Shown here piece by piece: positions 51,919 to 62,457 of a stretch of 64,000 nt of DNA; positions within the stretch are counted from its first letter, which is position 1; every line of letters starts with the position of its first letter. A program made the position numbers and the translations under genes. Below the pieces are notes generated by a model that ran no database searches, had not been told where the DNA came from, and saw only the letters and a program-made list of their open reading frames with translations. The stretch is from contig JAJEKV010000003.1 in assembly GCA_021234155.1 (NCBI GenBank), positions 33,155,166-33,219,165 on the forward strand, read 5' to 3'. This stretch comes from Isoetes taiwanensis (taxonomy: Eukaryota > Streptophyta > Lycopodiopsida > Isoetales > Isoetaceae).

Positions 51919-52008
51919 CATTAGTGAGCCCATTACTATTAAGGTTTTTCCCCGAAAACCCTTCGGGGCGGGGTTTTTTAATCCTGATAGTAATCGGCGT
52001 CACTAATG
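51919..52008 (+). repeat. Nested-hairpin element, copy 4 (most complete)
   Basis: Three nested stems: CATTAGTGA (51919) with TCACTAATG (52000), ATTACTAT (51932) with ATAGTAAT (51987), and CCCCGAA with TTCGGGG inside. No LINE 3' terminus follows within 100 bp, so it occurs apart from LINE ends. Confidence 0.85.
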
Positions 52009-52460
52009 TATTCCAGGTCAGTGCAACTCTGTTGCCACTGGGCACCACTATTGGGCACCAAGAACATGCAGAATAATTGTAAAAAAGGAAAGGAACTAAG
52101 TGTCGGGACAGTGAGAAGCCTCCGACCGACCACCAGGATAGAGCGGGTTCAACCTGCCGGCTGGTGTTCCATTTCCACATTCGAGTTCTGGTGCACCAAA
52201 AACTAAGGGTTCATAATCTGATCCACTATTAAAGGTGGGACAGTGGAATCCACAATGTGTACAGCTCAAAGCTGTTGATAGCGAAGCATTCTCGCATGGC
52301 CACGAAGCCAAATATAAGCGGGGTGCTGGTACTAATAGAAACCAAGAAAAGCCTTCAGAAAAGGCTACAATGTACTAGTATGATGTGTTAGTAGCACCCA
52401 TCAGGGAGCTCGCCCATGCTACATAAGTCCACGGGCCTCAGGGCACAAGGGACAATAATG

Positions 52461-52491
<31 letters not shown>

Positions 52492-52972
52492 TTCATCAAT
52501 ATCCACCATTTCCTCTCCAAGCTAAAGGGTCAGATTGTGAGGGTCTAATTGAAGCAAGAATCTTATGTCTCTCATATATCTCAAGAGAAGATTTTTGGTC
52601 TAAGCCTTACTCTCATGTTTAGCTTTGGATCAAGACTTAATCCAAACCTTAACCTTCTTAATTTTACAGTATAACCTTGCCCCTCTGACAGTCTCATCAC
52701 TAGTCACAAAACAGTTGTCCCAGAAATATGAGCTAGGATGAGATATATAAAATCTATCTAAAGCACAATAGACTCTAGCAATGTATGCAATACAGTGGAG
52801 TCTGAAACTAGGATGTCCCAATTGATCTTTTCGTATCGTGTCATGTTGATCCTATTTCCAACTTCAAGTCCCAAGTTGGAGTATTATTAGTCACCTGCAA
52901 TAATCCATTCTCTTGTTTTAATTTAAGAGCCAACTATTAATCTCTAACCATATTGGTTCTTTTTGTTTTGGA

Positions 52973-53640
52973 GAATAGAATAGAATAGAATAGAATAGAA
53001 TAGAATATGATTTTATCGTCCACGGAGACCAACTGGCCTATGGGACCCAAGTACAAAGAGAGAGCAGCAGGCGTATTACTACCAGGATTAAAAAACCCCC
53101 GCCCCGAAGGGTTTTCGGGGGAAAAACCTTAGTAGCAATAAGGATGCTGACATACTGCACAGTTATATATATAATCACAAGTACAGCTGAGGTTAATGTC
53201 GGACAGGGGGGCATAACTGAGTCCGCGTATCCATTACCTCCCGGAGGTACGATCCCAACAAGCCTACAGAGGCCGTGCTCAGTAGCTCATGCAGGGCCTG
53301 ATGGGGCATAACTAACCGAGCATACCGATCCCGGATATGCTCGTACGCCGGACAGGCCTAGAGGGCATGGCTTTCATCCTCAATGGCACCGTGTTGACAG
53401 CACTGACAGACTCTGTCCTCCCGCGACTCCCGAATCCATCTCCCTGTCTCAATGCGGAGGTGGTGTGCACCTGTGCTAATGGAAGCAATCTCCCTGCGCT
53501 TTTTCATGGGTGGAGAAGCAGAGGCATAAGCATTGATAACTCCAAAGGAGGAACCATTTGACAAAGAGATAACATGGTACATTTTAGAGGGATTGTTATA
53601 AAAGTAGCGGTGATACACATTTTTCCAGATCATCTTTAGA
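52973..53640 (-). mobile_element. LINE-B 3' end, 5' truncated (minus)
   Basis: Minus-strand ORF2 C-terminus from about 53633: 'GAHHLRIETGRWIRE', 'CQCCQHGAIEDESHAL' and 'CPAYERIRDRY', the zinc-knuckle region also seen in LINE 2. Nested-hairpin copy 5 (53139-53075), the terminal stem-loop GGCC-AGTT-GGTC within GGGTCCCAT..GTGGACGATAAAAT, and an ATTCT-type tail (53005-52973) follow. The frame from 53633 to 53358 is open and reads on to about 53200 with one shift. Confidence 0.87.
53075..53139 (-). repeat. Nested-hairpin element, copy 5
   Basis: Core in minus orientation; ATTACTA (53075) pairs with the TAGTAGCAAT arm (53130-53139) with one bulge, and CAGCA/TGCTG (53066/53145) pair outside. Confidence 0.8.
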
Positions 53641-54880
53641 CCTCCACTAACTCCATTGGATTCAATCCAAATAGAAGAAGAGCTTGAACAAATCTAGTCA
53701 CTTATTGAACACTCAAAGGAGGGAAGTTTAAGCTCTTGCAAAATTATAATATTAGCATTGTAATTTTTAGTTTGAGTAATGGCACGCCTTCTTTTGGAGA
53801 GCCCTTTATTCCCCTAACATTTCAACACAAAATCCTCATTCTCGCAAGAAATAGGAGATATAAAATTCGAGTGGTCGATGTGTGAAACCTAATAACAATT
53901 ATCTTAAGTTTTTTTAATTCGTAAAAACTTCATGAAGGTATTTGAGTTTCTGACCCATTCGTGACTTCTTCTTTTTGAAGAACGATTCCCCAGTTTAATG
54001 TCCAAGAGCCTAATATATCTTCAACATGTGATCACTACCACGAGGAACCATGACTATTATATCCATTGACTATGTTATCATACATCGTGTGAGTTTATAT
54101 GTTGTCCCATATGTGTCGTGTTTCATTCCATGTATTGTTTAAGAAACTGTAAAATAAAAACTTATGGTGTACTTGACTGTTTATCTTTCATTCCAATCTA
54201 TAAAATATATACACATATGCTTGACATTTTATACCGCACATCATCATGCTTTATGTTAAAACCTATGTGGTGGTGTTGTTCTTTCCCCCCCTCGATAGTT
54301 TAAATTTTGTTACATAATGAATTCATTAATTGAAATGCTTACAACATATCAATATGCATATCATTTGGGACAATCACCACAATGCTTACAAATATCAGAC
54401 ATCAGGCGAGTTTTAATTTTGGAAAGCAATGGATTGATTTGAATGATTTTCATGCAAGTTGTCTCTCTTTTTGCTTGCAATCATTTTGGATTTACTTGAT
54501 AAGTTAATTTTTAGACTCATATGGCATGAAAATATTGACATGCACGATGGAAGTATGAACGTACTTCCATTTTCCGCTTGCAATCATTTTGGATTTAGGC
54601 TACGTTCCCATGAGCGTAACCAGACTTCGAAATTCAAAGATGTCAACTGCAGCTTTCAGAAATTCTGAACCATTTCTGAAAACTCGAAATCAACTCTTTA
54701 AATGACTTTGACAATAATTTAAAGTCAGGTGGCGGCATAACCTCGCCTTACTTGATGTGTTTGGTAACTTTTAGACTCGTGTGGCATAAAAATATTAACA
54801 TGCGCGATGGAGGAATGACCAAAGGTACTTCCATTTCAAAAGAATAGCGCTTTTGAATAGAATGCTCCTCTTTTTTGTTT
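53641..54880. other. No recognised gene; dispersed direct repeat
   Basis: AT-rich. A roughly 75-bp unit starting TAATTTTTAGACTCATATGG (about 54502-54578) recurs with about 85% identity at about 54767-54834. AATCATTTTGGATTTA occurs twice (about 54479 and 54580). Confidence 0.55.
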
Positions 54881-54950
54881 GGGTCCCATATGCCAATTGG
54901 TCTCCGTGGACGCTAAAAAATCTATTCTATTCTATTCTATTCTATTCTTT
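54881..54950 (+). repeat. Solo LINE 3' terminus with (TTCTA)n tail
   Basis: GGGTCCCATATGCC-AATT-GGTCTCCGTGGACG, then TAAAAAATC and TTCTA pentamers (54918-54948). No ORF2 remnant is visible just upstream, so this is a very short 5'-truncated copy. It lies 170 bp beyond the stop of the CYP74 gene and could supply a minus-strand AATAAAG signal (54947-54953). Confidence 0.75.
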
Positions 54951-55116
54951 ATTAGGCATTTGACAATGAATATATAATGTAAAATCATCTCCAAGTACAA
55001 ATTTTATGAGAGTGTCATGGCTAACATTATAAATGCAGCCACAACCACGATACAAGCATTGGCCATGATGCTTTCTACACACACCAGAGCATTCATGCTA
55101 GTATCGCCCTTACAAA

Positions 55117-56529
55117 CTACTTATCCAAAGGTGCATCTTTGAGGGATACAATGGTAACTTTCGGCGAAGTTCCCAAATGATCATCTTTTGCAATTGAGAA
55201 TGTATCATACTTCAAGAATAGGTGAGCAACAAAAATGCTACACACCATCTCCACAAAGCCTTTGCCAGCACATTGCTTGTTACGTGGTGTGGTCGAGTCG
55301 GTTTGTTTTCCATTAGACCAAAAAACATACTGAAGCAGGTCTTTTCCTTCCTTACCCATGAAGCGATCAGGAACAAATGTATCTGGTTCCTTGAACACAT
55401 GGGGGTCTCTATTGGGAAATTCTTGGTTGGCACCCAAAAGTTCCCCTTTTTTAATGAGAAATGATGCCTCATGAGATTCAACAATGAGGTCCATTTTGGC
55501 CCTTCCATATTGATATTTTGCAGCAGGGGCCAACCTAAGCATCTCAATTACAACTGACTCAAGGAGGGGCATATGAGCGAGGGCACCCAAGGTGAGACCT
55601 CCATTAGACCTAACAGCTAGACGGACTTCGTCACGAAGGGTTACATGGAAATCGAGTCCCAGCTTCCCAATATAGTAAACAAGTGCTGGAAGTTCTTTAT
55701 TAAAAGCCAACCAAGCATTGAGAGTAACCATAAAGATGAGATTATGAAGGGCCTCGTCAGGATCAAGACCAAATTGTTGTTGAGCCATGTCAAGAGCATA
55801 AGTAGCATGGTCTTTGAAGAACTTGACAACTTTGTTGTAGCTAGAGCGAGTGAGAAAGAAGGGGAGGCGGATGGAATGAAACAGTTCTTCGAGGAAGTGG
55901 GGAAGGCCAGTGTGAGCAATGGGTCCGAATTGAGCGGCAATCCAGAGCGAGGCACCAGTGTAAGTAAGGGAAGAAGTAGGGTCTTGATGCACAATAGAAC
56001 GCATGAGGAAATTCCAACCCAGTTCCTTGGCACAAGAGACCATGTCAGACTTACCTTTTTTTCTAACATTGGTGTCTACCGTTTGGAAGGCCTGGGCAAA
56101 TGAGGTGGCAAATTCCGGGAGGAAGCGGGAGGCATTCTGGTGCAGAATGGCGAGGGCGAAGGCTTTAAGCTGGGTATGCTTTTCTTCAGAGGGGTCGAGG
56201 TAAGCCAGCATCCGGTATCCGCCAGTGTAGGATAGGTGGGGGGTGAAAGGGCCGACGAAGACATTTTTTTTCTCCACTTTCTCGGTGTCGAAGAGGATCT
56301 GGTAGCTTTTGCTGTCTAGCAATGCGACGCCCTTCGGATCTGGAAATCCCGGCGGGCTCGGCACAAAATTTACTCGGAAAACCGTGCTTTTGTTCTGCTT
56401 CATCCGGGCTTCGAAGTACTTCGATTCGCCTTGAAACCAGAAGAAATCTAACCTGTCTTTCAAGGCCCCCCATATCGGCGCTCCATAGCTCCCTGGTGGA
56501 TCCATAACGGCCTTCCCATTTTCCGCCAT
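55117..56529 (-). CDS. CYP74-family cytochrome P450 (allene oxide synthase/hydroperoxide lyase-like), intronless
   Basis: 470 codons, uninterrupted. CYP74 enzymes rearrange or cleave fatty-acid hydroperoxides without O2 or a reductase, giving oxylipins such as jasmonate precursors. Visible motifs: N-terminal 'PPGSYGAPIWGALKDR', 'GGYRMLAYLDPSEEKH' (residues ~104-119), the K-helix E-x-x-R in 'EMLRLAP' (~333-339), 'YQYGRAK', 'FVPDRF' and the haem loop 'RNKQCAGKGFV' with the Cys ligand (~422). Where CYP74s normally have N-A/S-x-G-G in the I-helix, this has 'LNAWLAF' (~274-280): the Asn is kept, the Gly pair is Leu-Ala. The haem loop has Gly where Asp is usual ('GKD'). It has no clear transit peptide, so a cytosolic or envelope location is possible. 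Lack of introns is common in the family. Which product it makes cannot be told. Confidence 0.93.
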   Translation of the reverse strand: MAENGKAVMDPPGSYGAPIWGALKDRLDFFWFQGESKYFEARMKQNKSTVFRVNFVPSPPGFPDPKGVALLDSKSYQILFDTEKVEKKNVFVGPFTPHLSYTGGYRMLAYLDPSEEKHTQLKAFALAILHQNASRFLPEFATSFAQAFQTVDTNVRKKGKSDMVSCAKELGWNFLMRSIVHQDPTSSLTYTGASLWIAAQFGPIAHTGLPHFLEELFHSIRLPFFLTRSSYNKVVKFFKDHATYALDMAQQQFGLDPDEALHNLIFMVTLNAWLAFNKELPALVYYIGKLGLDFHVTLRDEVRLAVRSNGGLTLGALAHMPLLESVVIEMLRLAPAAKYQYGRAKMDLIVESHEASFLIKKGELLGANQEFPNRDPHVFKEPDTFVPDRFMGKEGKDLLQYVFWSNGKQTDSTTPRNKQCAGKGFVEMVCSIFVAHLFLKYDTFSIAKDDHLGTSPKVTIVSLKDAPLDK

Positions 56530-56585
56530 TGAAATTTTATCCCGCTCTCAGATGCTGCAAATGTTACCTTTTTTTTTCCTTCGTG

Positions 56586-56593
56586 CTTTTATA
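56586..56593 (-). promoter_or_regulatory. TATA box of the CYP74 gene
   Basis: TATAAAAG on the minus strand, 57 bp upstream of the ATG, predicts a start about 30 bp later and a short leader. It is the only good TATA match close to the gene. Confidence 0.6.
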
Positions 56594-56987
56594 GTGTCCA
56601 CACTTTGTATTCTAGAGAAACAAGAATTTTAACCATCCACTTGGGGCATGGCTTGTTTTAAACATGAACTAGGCGTGTCCTTCTTTGATAAGCATTCAAG
56701 ATGCCCATGTGTTGTACACGGGAAGATACATTGAACGGGTCCATGTTGTAATCTGCACATTACATGAATGTTCCTCTCGCCTTGATTTCGGCTCGAAGAT
56801 CGGCCGACATAATAAAAAGAGATCTCATCTAATTAAATAAGTTTGAACTCAGCATTCCTTCTTCAACAAACTTAGGTCACTCTCTCCACGTCCCTAGCAA
56901 ATAATTAATAAATAGAAAAAAACTTGTTCATCTCTCTAGTTCATTGGAATGCTTACTGAGTTTATTCATTAATTGTCTTCTTTAGTT

Positions 56988-57052
56988 GATAGATAGATGG
57001 ATAGATAGGTTTTTAACATCCACGGGAACCTCACGGAGTCTTATGGGACACA
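56988..57052 (-). repeat. Solo LINE 3' terminus with (TATC)n tail (minus)
   Basis: On the minus strand GTCCCATAAGACTCCGTGAGG, then TTCCCGTGGATG, TTAAAAACC and a TATC repeat. The stem is weaker and the loop longer than in other copies. It lies about 460 bp upstream of the CYP74 start codon. Confidence 0.65.
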
Positions 57053-58813
57053 ACACACCTAGATGGACCTGCCCCAACCATTGTAGATGGTTGACATTAA
57101 AGGGCTTGATACTTCAAAGGTTAGATTAGGAAATATGCATATCAAAATCTCGGGGGTTTCACCTACTATAAAGGTGACACGCCACGTGCGTTAATGGGGT
57201 CAGCAAAAAACCCTCCATATACGCCTTGTCCAACCTTCTAAACGTCCCTTCCCGTATACATATTACACTGGATTCCCCCCCAGAAAACCCCCTAGCCAAG
57301 CCCCTATCCGTATTTATACATACGGTTTAGGGTAAAAAAAAACCCACTCCTTTCACTCACATGGTATATATGCCTTAAACTATGTGACATCCCTGGGATC
57401 AAAATAAATTCTGATCATATTCCCATTTTGAGGATTAGATCGTTGTCGTTGTCGCTACACATTATACATATCATGATAAAGTAACGAATAGATAGAGATG
57501 TTTATAATTTCCACCCAATATTACAACGTTATCTACCACGCAACATTCTAAAGGACAAATTAATTTTTGGAAAGATTGTAACACCATTTAGCAAGACAAA
57601 TTCATTTTTGGAAAGATTGTGACACTGGGTCCAGTTTTTTCTGTCCTCCAATTTAGACAGCATACCATTTTTAATAACTGATTGATTGATAGATAGAGCA
57701 TCTTTCATTGATGTCCAAGTCTTTTGAACGGTTCTCTCCACGTATGTGGCTCTTGCCACTACAAATTTGTGCGTTCATTGCTAAATGGATAAGTGATGTA
57801 GCATATAGCTTACAAGGTCATTGCGCATGAATAAAAATGCATAAACAAAAAAAAAAAGGTATAACGAGTCTAAAATAGTTTATTTTTCTGCAAAACATAA
57901 AAAATTCAACTTGACCTAGCCTTGACAAAAGCCAGTTAGAATAAACATATACCCGGATCAACCCCCTGATCCCGGTAGTATTATCTATCCATATACAAGT
58001 CCGAGTTGGTACTTCTAAACCTTGACCTTATAAGAATTAACAGGGTTAAAGAGAAAGGAATATACACACATGGTTCCAAGAACTAAAAGTCTAGGGGAAC
58101 ATGGATTTTAAAACGTGTTCATGATGAAGATAAGAACTTAGAAGCAAAGTTCTAAATAACCTCTTATCTCATGGTACTCTATTCAATTGAGGGTGGAATC
58201 ACATTAGTGGCTGCCCAAAACTATTTTTTTATGTCTTGGATGGGTTGCAAATGCCCAAGAAAACTAGGTATCACACCTGTGCCCAAGAATGAACTGCCAC
58301 GTCAAAAATTTATAACAGAGGATGAAGCAACAGATGAACCCTAAAATCATGTCTCGCTCAGGTTCCTGAAAAACACCAGCATCACCTGTTTACCTCTAAA
58401 TCAATTCTTCAAGCAACGATTTTGGGCCTATATGATTTTGGGGCTGCTTAGCTCGATGTTAGGTTGATCCGATTCAAATTTTTGTTGCTGATGCTTCATT
58501 ATAAGTTCCTTTTGCAAAATGGCTCCAATCTGCGTGAAGCCAGTGCTAAATCGTTCTAATTTGCGTAGCTTTTGAAGCAGGAAGAACTCTGATTTTTTTC
58601 TGCAACGTGGCTCTGAGGTGGCGGTGGCCAAGATCTTGGTCAAGAGGTAACCCCCGACCAAAAATATGCTCCCCCCACCCAGGAAATATTGCATCCTAGG
58701 ATCCCAAGTGTGATAGAGGGGGCGCCCAGGAATCCAAAAAACAGACATTTGATTGGTGGATTAGAATTTAGGATCACGGGCGGCCACAAGTGTGACTTCA
58801 CCGTGAGTATCAT
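57053..58813. other. No recognised gene
   Basis: AT-rich. ATTCATTTTTGGAAAGATTGT-type strings repeat at about 57559 and 57600. A minus ORF at 58748-58428 (106 codons, with a hydrophobic stretch near its start then a basic helix 'LLQKLRKLERF') could be a real exon but has no known relative. Confidence 0.35.
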
Positions 58814-58985
58814 TAGAATAATCGAACTATATGAGCAATCTTTTTTTTGAAATCTATTTCCCTTTCCCTTATACAATAGTCACCACATTTGATTGGTGGG
58901 TTAGAATTTAGAATAATCGAACTATATGAGCAATCTTTTTCTTGAAATCTATTTCCCTTTCCCTTATACAATAGTCACCACTTTT
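58814..58985. repeat. 95-bp tandem duplication
   Basis: Units start TAGAATAATCGAACTATATG at 58814 and 58909; the second is incomplete. A further piece (CATTTGATTGGTGG..TTAGAATTTA) lies at about 58746-58770. Confidence 0.9.
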
Positions 58986-59015
58986 CTAGTACCCACAATT
59001 ATGTATGACACTTTT

Positions 59016-59181
59016 CTTTTCCCTTTTTATTTTTTTTTTGTTGAAGACATGGTTGGTGGGACTTGCACACGCCCACGTCTATTCTATTCTATTCCCACCC
59101 CATGATAGCTAGTGGGTTTTGAACCCTGGTGGGGATCACCCCAATTCAAGGCCTTACCACTAGACCACCACCGCGATGGGC
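59016..59181 (-). mobile_element. tRNA-derived SINE (minus) with 7-bp target duplication
   Basis: The minus strand starts GCCCATCGCGGTGG. It shows a Pol III A box TGGTCTAGTGG (59167-59157) and a B box GGTTCAAAACC (59125-59115) about 31 bp apart, as in tRNA genes. A body with a short GAATA run follows, then a poly(A) stretch (about 59039-59023). AAAAGTG flanks both sides (59188-59182 and 59015-59009). The 5' part reads like a tRNA head with 'GGTCTAGTGGTAAGG'. It cannot fold as a full cloverleaf, so it is not a tRNA gene. Confidence 0.85.
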
Positions 59182-59339
59182 CACTTTTAACATTAACAAC
59201 CAGTATACAAAAAAGAATTCTTTGTGTACGAACATCGTGTCTATAGTAAAAGTTATGGGACAAGGTCCAATTTAGTTGTCCACGCATAATTTTAATATTT
59301 TTTTGACATCTAAGTAGCATTTATTCATGCATCATTTCA

Positions 59340-60960
59340 TTTCAATAAAGTGATCCGCTACATAGGGGAGGCAACAAGGAGGAACTAGACAACTATAGAA
59401 AAATCATGGCGAGCTCCTTGCTCGCAAAATGGTGAGAAGTTAGTATTTTTTAGCTGAAACATTGGGCAGAAAAGGGAGAGATGAGAGCATAGGGTCAGTT
59501 TGGGTTTATTCCACAATAAACCATATGATACATATGAGGATAATTGAAGGCAAGGTCAGAAAATAAAAACATAACATATTATTTTGTGGACTTCAAAAAT
59601 GCACTTGACATAGTGCCAAGAGATGAACTCCTATAGAGGTTACTCAACGTAGGGGCCCCATATGGGTTGGGGAAATTAGTAGCCTTCGTACAGGAGAGAG
59701 GAAGAGACATAACTGCACCAAATATTGTGAGGCTAAAAGTGCCACTCATGATGATCTAGCAAAAGTGGCAATAAAAGAGGCATGATTTGCTACACATTTC
59801 GGGTGAATTTGACAGGGAATCATGGCTGAATGTAAATCCTGGTAAAATCAAGATAGTGACATTTGGAAACAAAACGAAACATAAGCCATTTGAATATAGA
59901 GGCGAGAGCTGGAAGAGGTGGATGCTTACAAATACATGGGATATGAAACATGGCATATGTAGATGGTTCAAGGGACTAGATAACAGGTTTTAGGCAGCTA
60001 TATAGAGATATATGAACTATCGTATAATGCAAAATTTTAGCAATCAAAACATGACATAAACATAGGAGTTGAAGAGCTATTTATTTGACACAATCATGGC
60101 ATCCAAACAATTGCATAGGGTGGAAAGTTGGGGATTGTGCCTAAAAGAAAAAAATGGGATAAAAAGAAAAGCTTAATGCGGCAACTCCAATGCCAAAAAT
60201 TAGGGGTAAGATCCAGCACATCAGTGGCCAATACGACATGAGAGAGATCTATGGAAACAAAGGTATGGCCAGATAACTTCCTAGAGGATAATGGCAGCAT
60301 ATATCATGAAAAGCTTTCTTTAATAGTAGTAATGGAGTCAATGAAGCAATATCTAATGACAAAATCCGGGAGATTCCATGATGTGACTATGTCAACAAAA
60401 AGCCTAATGATGGACTTAGGACATATGATTAGTCAAAGTATGTCAAAAGAAGAATGGGAACTCAATGCTAACGGCACATGGCTAGAAAGTCGATCAGGGG
60501 CAAAAACAAAAGGACTGCTATACATATGCAACCCAAGCAGGGAAATATAGTAGGGTCTGTACATGATGCAAGAAATAACAAAATATGCATGAATCCAAAT
60601 AGTCAAACTCATGATGAAGAGCCTTAATTTTTGGATTGAAAGAAATAGATGGAGTAAATGAGAGAGAAGAGAGAACATGCCAACTACACAAAACATGGCA
60701 TATAGAGGATGAGAAGCATGTCACAACAAAGAGATCTAGGGATATCGAAGAGAAGTACCGGGTGGTGAGGTAGGACCACCCAATGCCATGGCTAATGTCA
60801 AATAGCACTACATAGCAAGAACTAGTACGTGCCATACATGTGATGAAATTGTGACACCAGGAGGTGCATGAAGAGAGAGGGCTCATAATTTGAACCAGTT
60901 TTTAAATGTGGTGCAATGGAGCAAGAAAGGGATAGATCTTAACCCTGTATAGAAATGAAG
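59340..60960 (+). pseudogene. LINE ORF2 remnant (RT to zinc-knuckle end)
   Basis: Reads 'NYRKIMASSLLAKM' (about 59393-59435), 'FGFIP' (about 59500), 'YFVDFKNALDIVPRDELL' (about 59580-59635), 'LNVNPGKIKIVTFGNKTK' (about 59830-59880) and near the end 'CQLHKTWHIEDEKHV' (about 60676-60722), matching the LINE 2/B C-terminal region. The part between 60000 and 60650 is not recognised. Stops and shifts throughout; no 3' stem-loop terminus found. Confidence 0.65.
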
Positions 60961-61088
60961 TACGTTTGCATGGAAGCTAATCTAAGCAATATGCCGAAAA
61001 AAAAAGACAAGACATGCCCATATGAGGACTAAATTTTGAAGTAGCATCTATGCTTGTACTTTTCTGCTACACATGGCCATCAGACCGA

Positions 61089-61182
61089 AGAGACGTAAAA
61101 GCAACAAGCTTTTACGTCTCTATTGTAGTACCAAACTATCTTATATCAAGAGGTTATTCACAGCACAGTGCATGATATAAGA
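61089..61182. repeat. Two adjacent strong hairpins
   Basis: AGAGACGTAAAAG (61089-61101) pairs perfectly with CTTTTACGTCTCT (61109-61121), loop 7 nt. TCTTATATCA (61139-61148) pairs with TGATATAAGA (61173-61182), loop 24 nt. Confidence 0.85.
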
Positions 61183-61432
61183 CAAGCACTATAGTCCAAT
61201 CTAGATATGTAACCAGTCAATTTCTACTATATGCATTTTTAGAGACCTAATAAGCAGATGAATGTCCATATGAAAGATTCAGGATCAAGTGATACAAAAA
61301 TATTTTATAACCATTTTAGATCTTAACCATTGAATCAAGTCAATCTCAACCCTTCTTAAGGGTGTATGGATATCGAGATAACACCCATTTTTTTTAATTA
61401 GAAATATTCTCTCTCCATTTCTTCTCTCTCTT

Positions 61433-61522
61433 ACTATTCTATTCTATTCTATTCTATTCTATTCTATTCTATTCTATTCTATTCTATTCTATTCTTTTCT
61501 TTTCTATTCTATTCTATTCTTA
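61433..61522. repeat. (ATTCT)n microsatellite
   Basis: About 17 pentamers with a small TTTCT variant, followed by CT-rich sequence. It lies on the 5' side of a truncated LINE piece. Confidence 0.95.
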
Positions 61523-61572
61523 TTCTCTATTCTCTACATTTTTTTCTCTATATTCTCTCTCTCTTTCTCTAC

Positions 61573-62010
61573 CTGGGACTACAAATACAAGTACACGTAC
61601 TTGGGAGTAGAGTTCACTACTATTGCATATTGGGATGCCTATATTAGGCAATGAGTCACATTAGATTGGATGGCTTTTTATGCAATGTAGGATAACTGTC
61701 ACAGAGGGGAGCTTTACAACTTGTCACATTAGTCGCACTTGTTCAAGATTTTGGTGGAGCCCATAGTCCTGTATGGTGTGGAAGTTTGGGGCAAGTGATA
61801 TCAATTCCCACTTGGGAGGACTTGGAACGGGTACAAAAGGACTTTCTGACTCGAGCACTTGAAGTCAACTCCACGGCCTCATATCATTTTATTATGCAAA
61901 AGACCGGCTTTCTGCCTCAGCAAAGAGCTGCTCTGGAATGTCATAACATATACTATCAGATAATGGCCAACATGGGAGACTCCCGCCTCGCGAACTTGGA
62001 CTAGACAATG
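61573..62010 (+). pseudogene. LINE ORF2 thumb/C-terminal piece
   Basis: Reads 'YKYTYLGVEFTT' (about 61583-61620), 'ILVEPIVLYGVEVWG' (about 61750-61792), then 'WEDLERVQKDFLTRALEVNSTASYHFI' and 'MGDSRLANL' up to 62004. It corresponds to LINE-2 sequence at about 20240-20620. It begins just after the ATTCT repeat and ends without a 3' terminus. Confidence 0.78.
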
Positions 62011-62221
62011 GCTATGGGTTCACGACGACTTAAAGCCTGTTAAAAGGAGAAACGAACTAACTGGCTCTTCAGATGGAATGTGAGGGAATATGGGTGCATA
62101 TAGGTGATAACAATGAGGACCACAATCGCCTCAAACAATATCTGGACATATGTCTTCTGAGTAAGCTTTGGGAGTGTTAATCATGTGCCCAAAGCTGCAT
62201 TTAGGTGAAACCTTGGTGTTG

Positions 62222-62353
62222 CTTAGTCAAAATTGGATGACTAATTGCTTTGTATCTTCGTCCAAACAATCAGATATTCTATATCTACTTAGTCAAAATT
62301 GGATGACTAATTGCTTTGTATCTTCGTCCAAACAATTAGATATTCTATATCTA
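62222..62353. repeat. 66-bp tandem duplication
   Basis: Units at 62222-62287 and 62288-62353 are identical except for one base. Sixty-six bases keep a reading frame, and plus ORF 62168-62638 spans both copies, though it has no known relative. Confidence 0.95.
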
Positions 62354-62457
62354 CCCACTAATGCCCATATAGTTGGACCTGCAATTTTCATTCTCTTTCT
62401 TCTGCTCGCAGCATATGACAAATTTCGAGGATGGCAGTTTAATATTTTTGAAGTGAC

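Larger units (their letters stand above)
50674..52972. other. Region right of the outer element, no recognised gene
   Basis: Short plus ORFs (50819-51097 and 51199-51552, the latter 117 codons with 'FVCIYISKASVDTRDSVIRC') have no family I know. The 92-bp tandem duplication overlaps the first. A duplicated string GCTATAAATGAACGGCAGCA occurs at about 51758 and 51810. A (TATC)n run lies at about 52461-52490. Confidence 0.4.

Noticed and set aside
52461-52490. An eighth LINE terminus at the (TATC)n run
   Set aside because: No GGGTCCCAT stem-loop or GTGGACG string lies next to it.
55645-56103. Plus-strand 152-codon ORF opposite the CYP74 gene
   Set aside because: Antisense shadow of a conserved coding region; no independent motif.
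59100-59190. A functional tRNA gene on the minus strand
   Set aside because: A and B boxes are present but the acceptor and anticodon stems do not form, and a poly(A) tail with target duplication marks it as a SINE.
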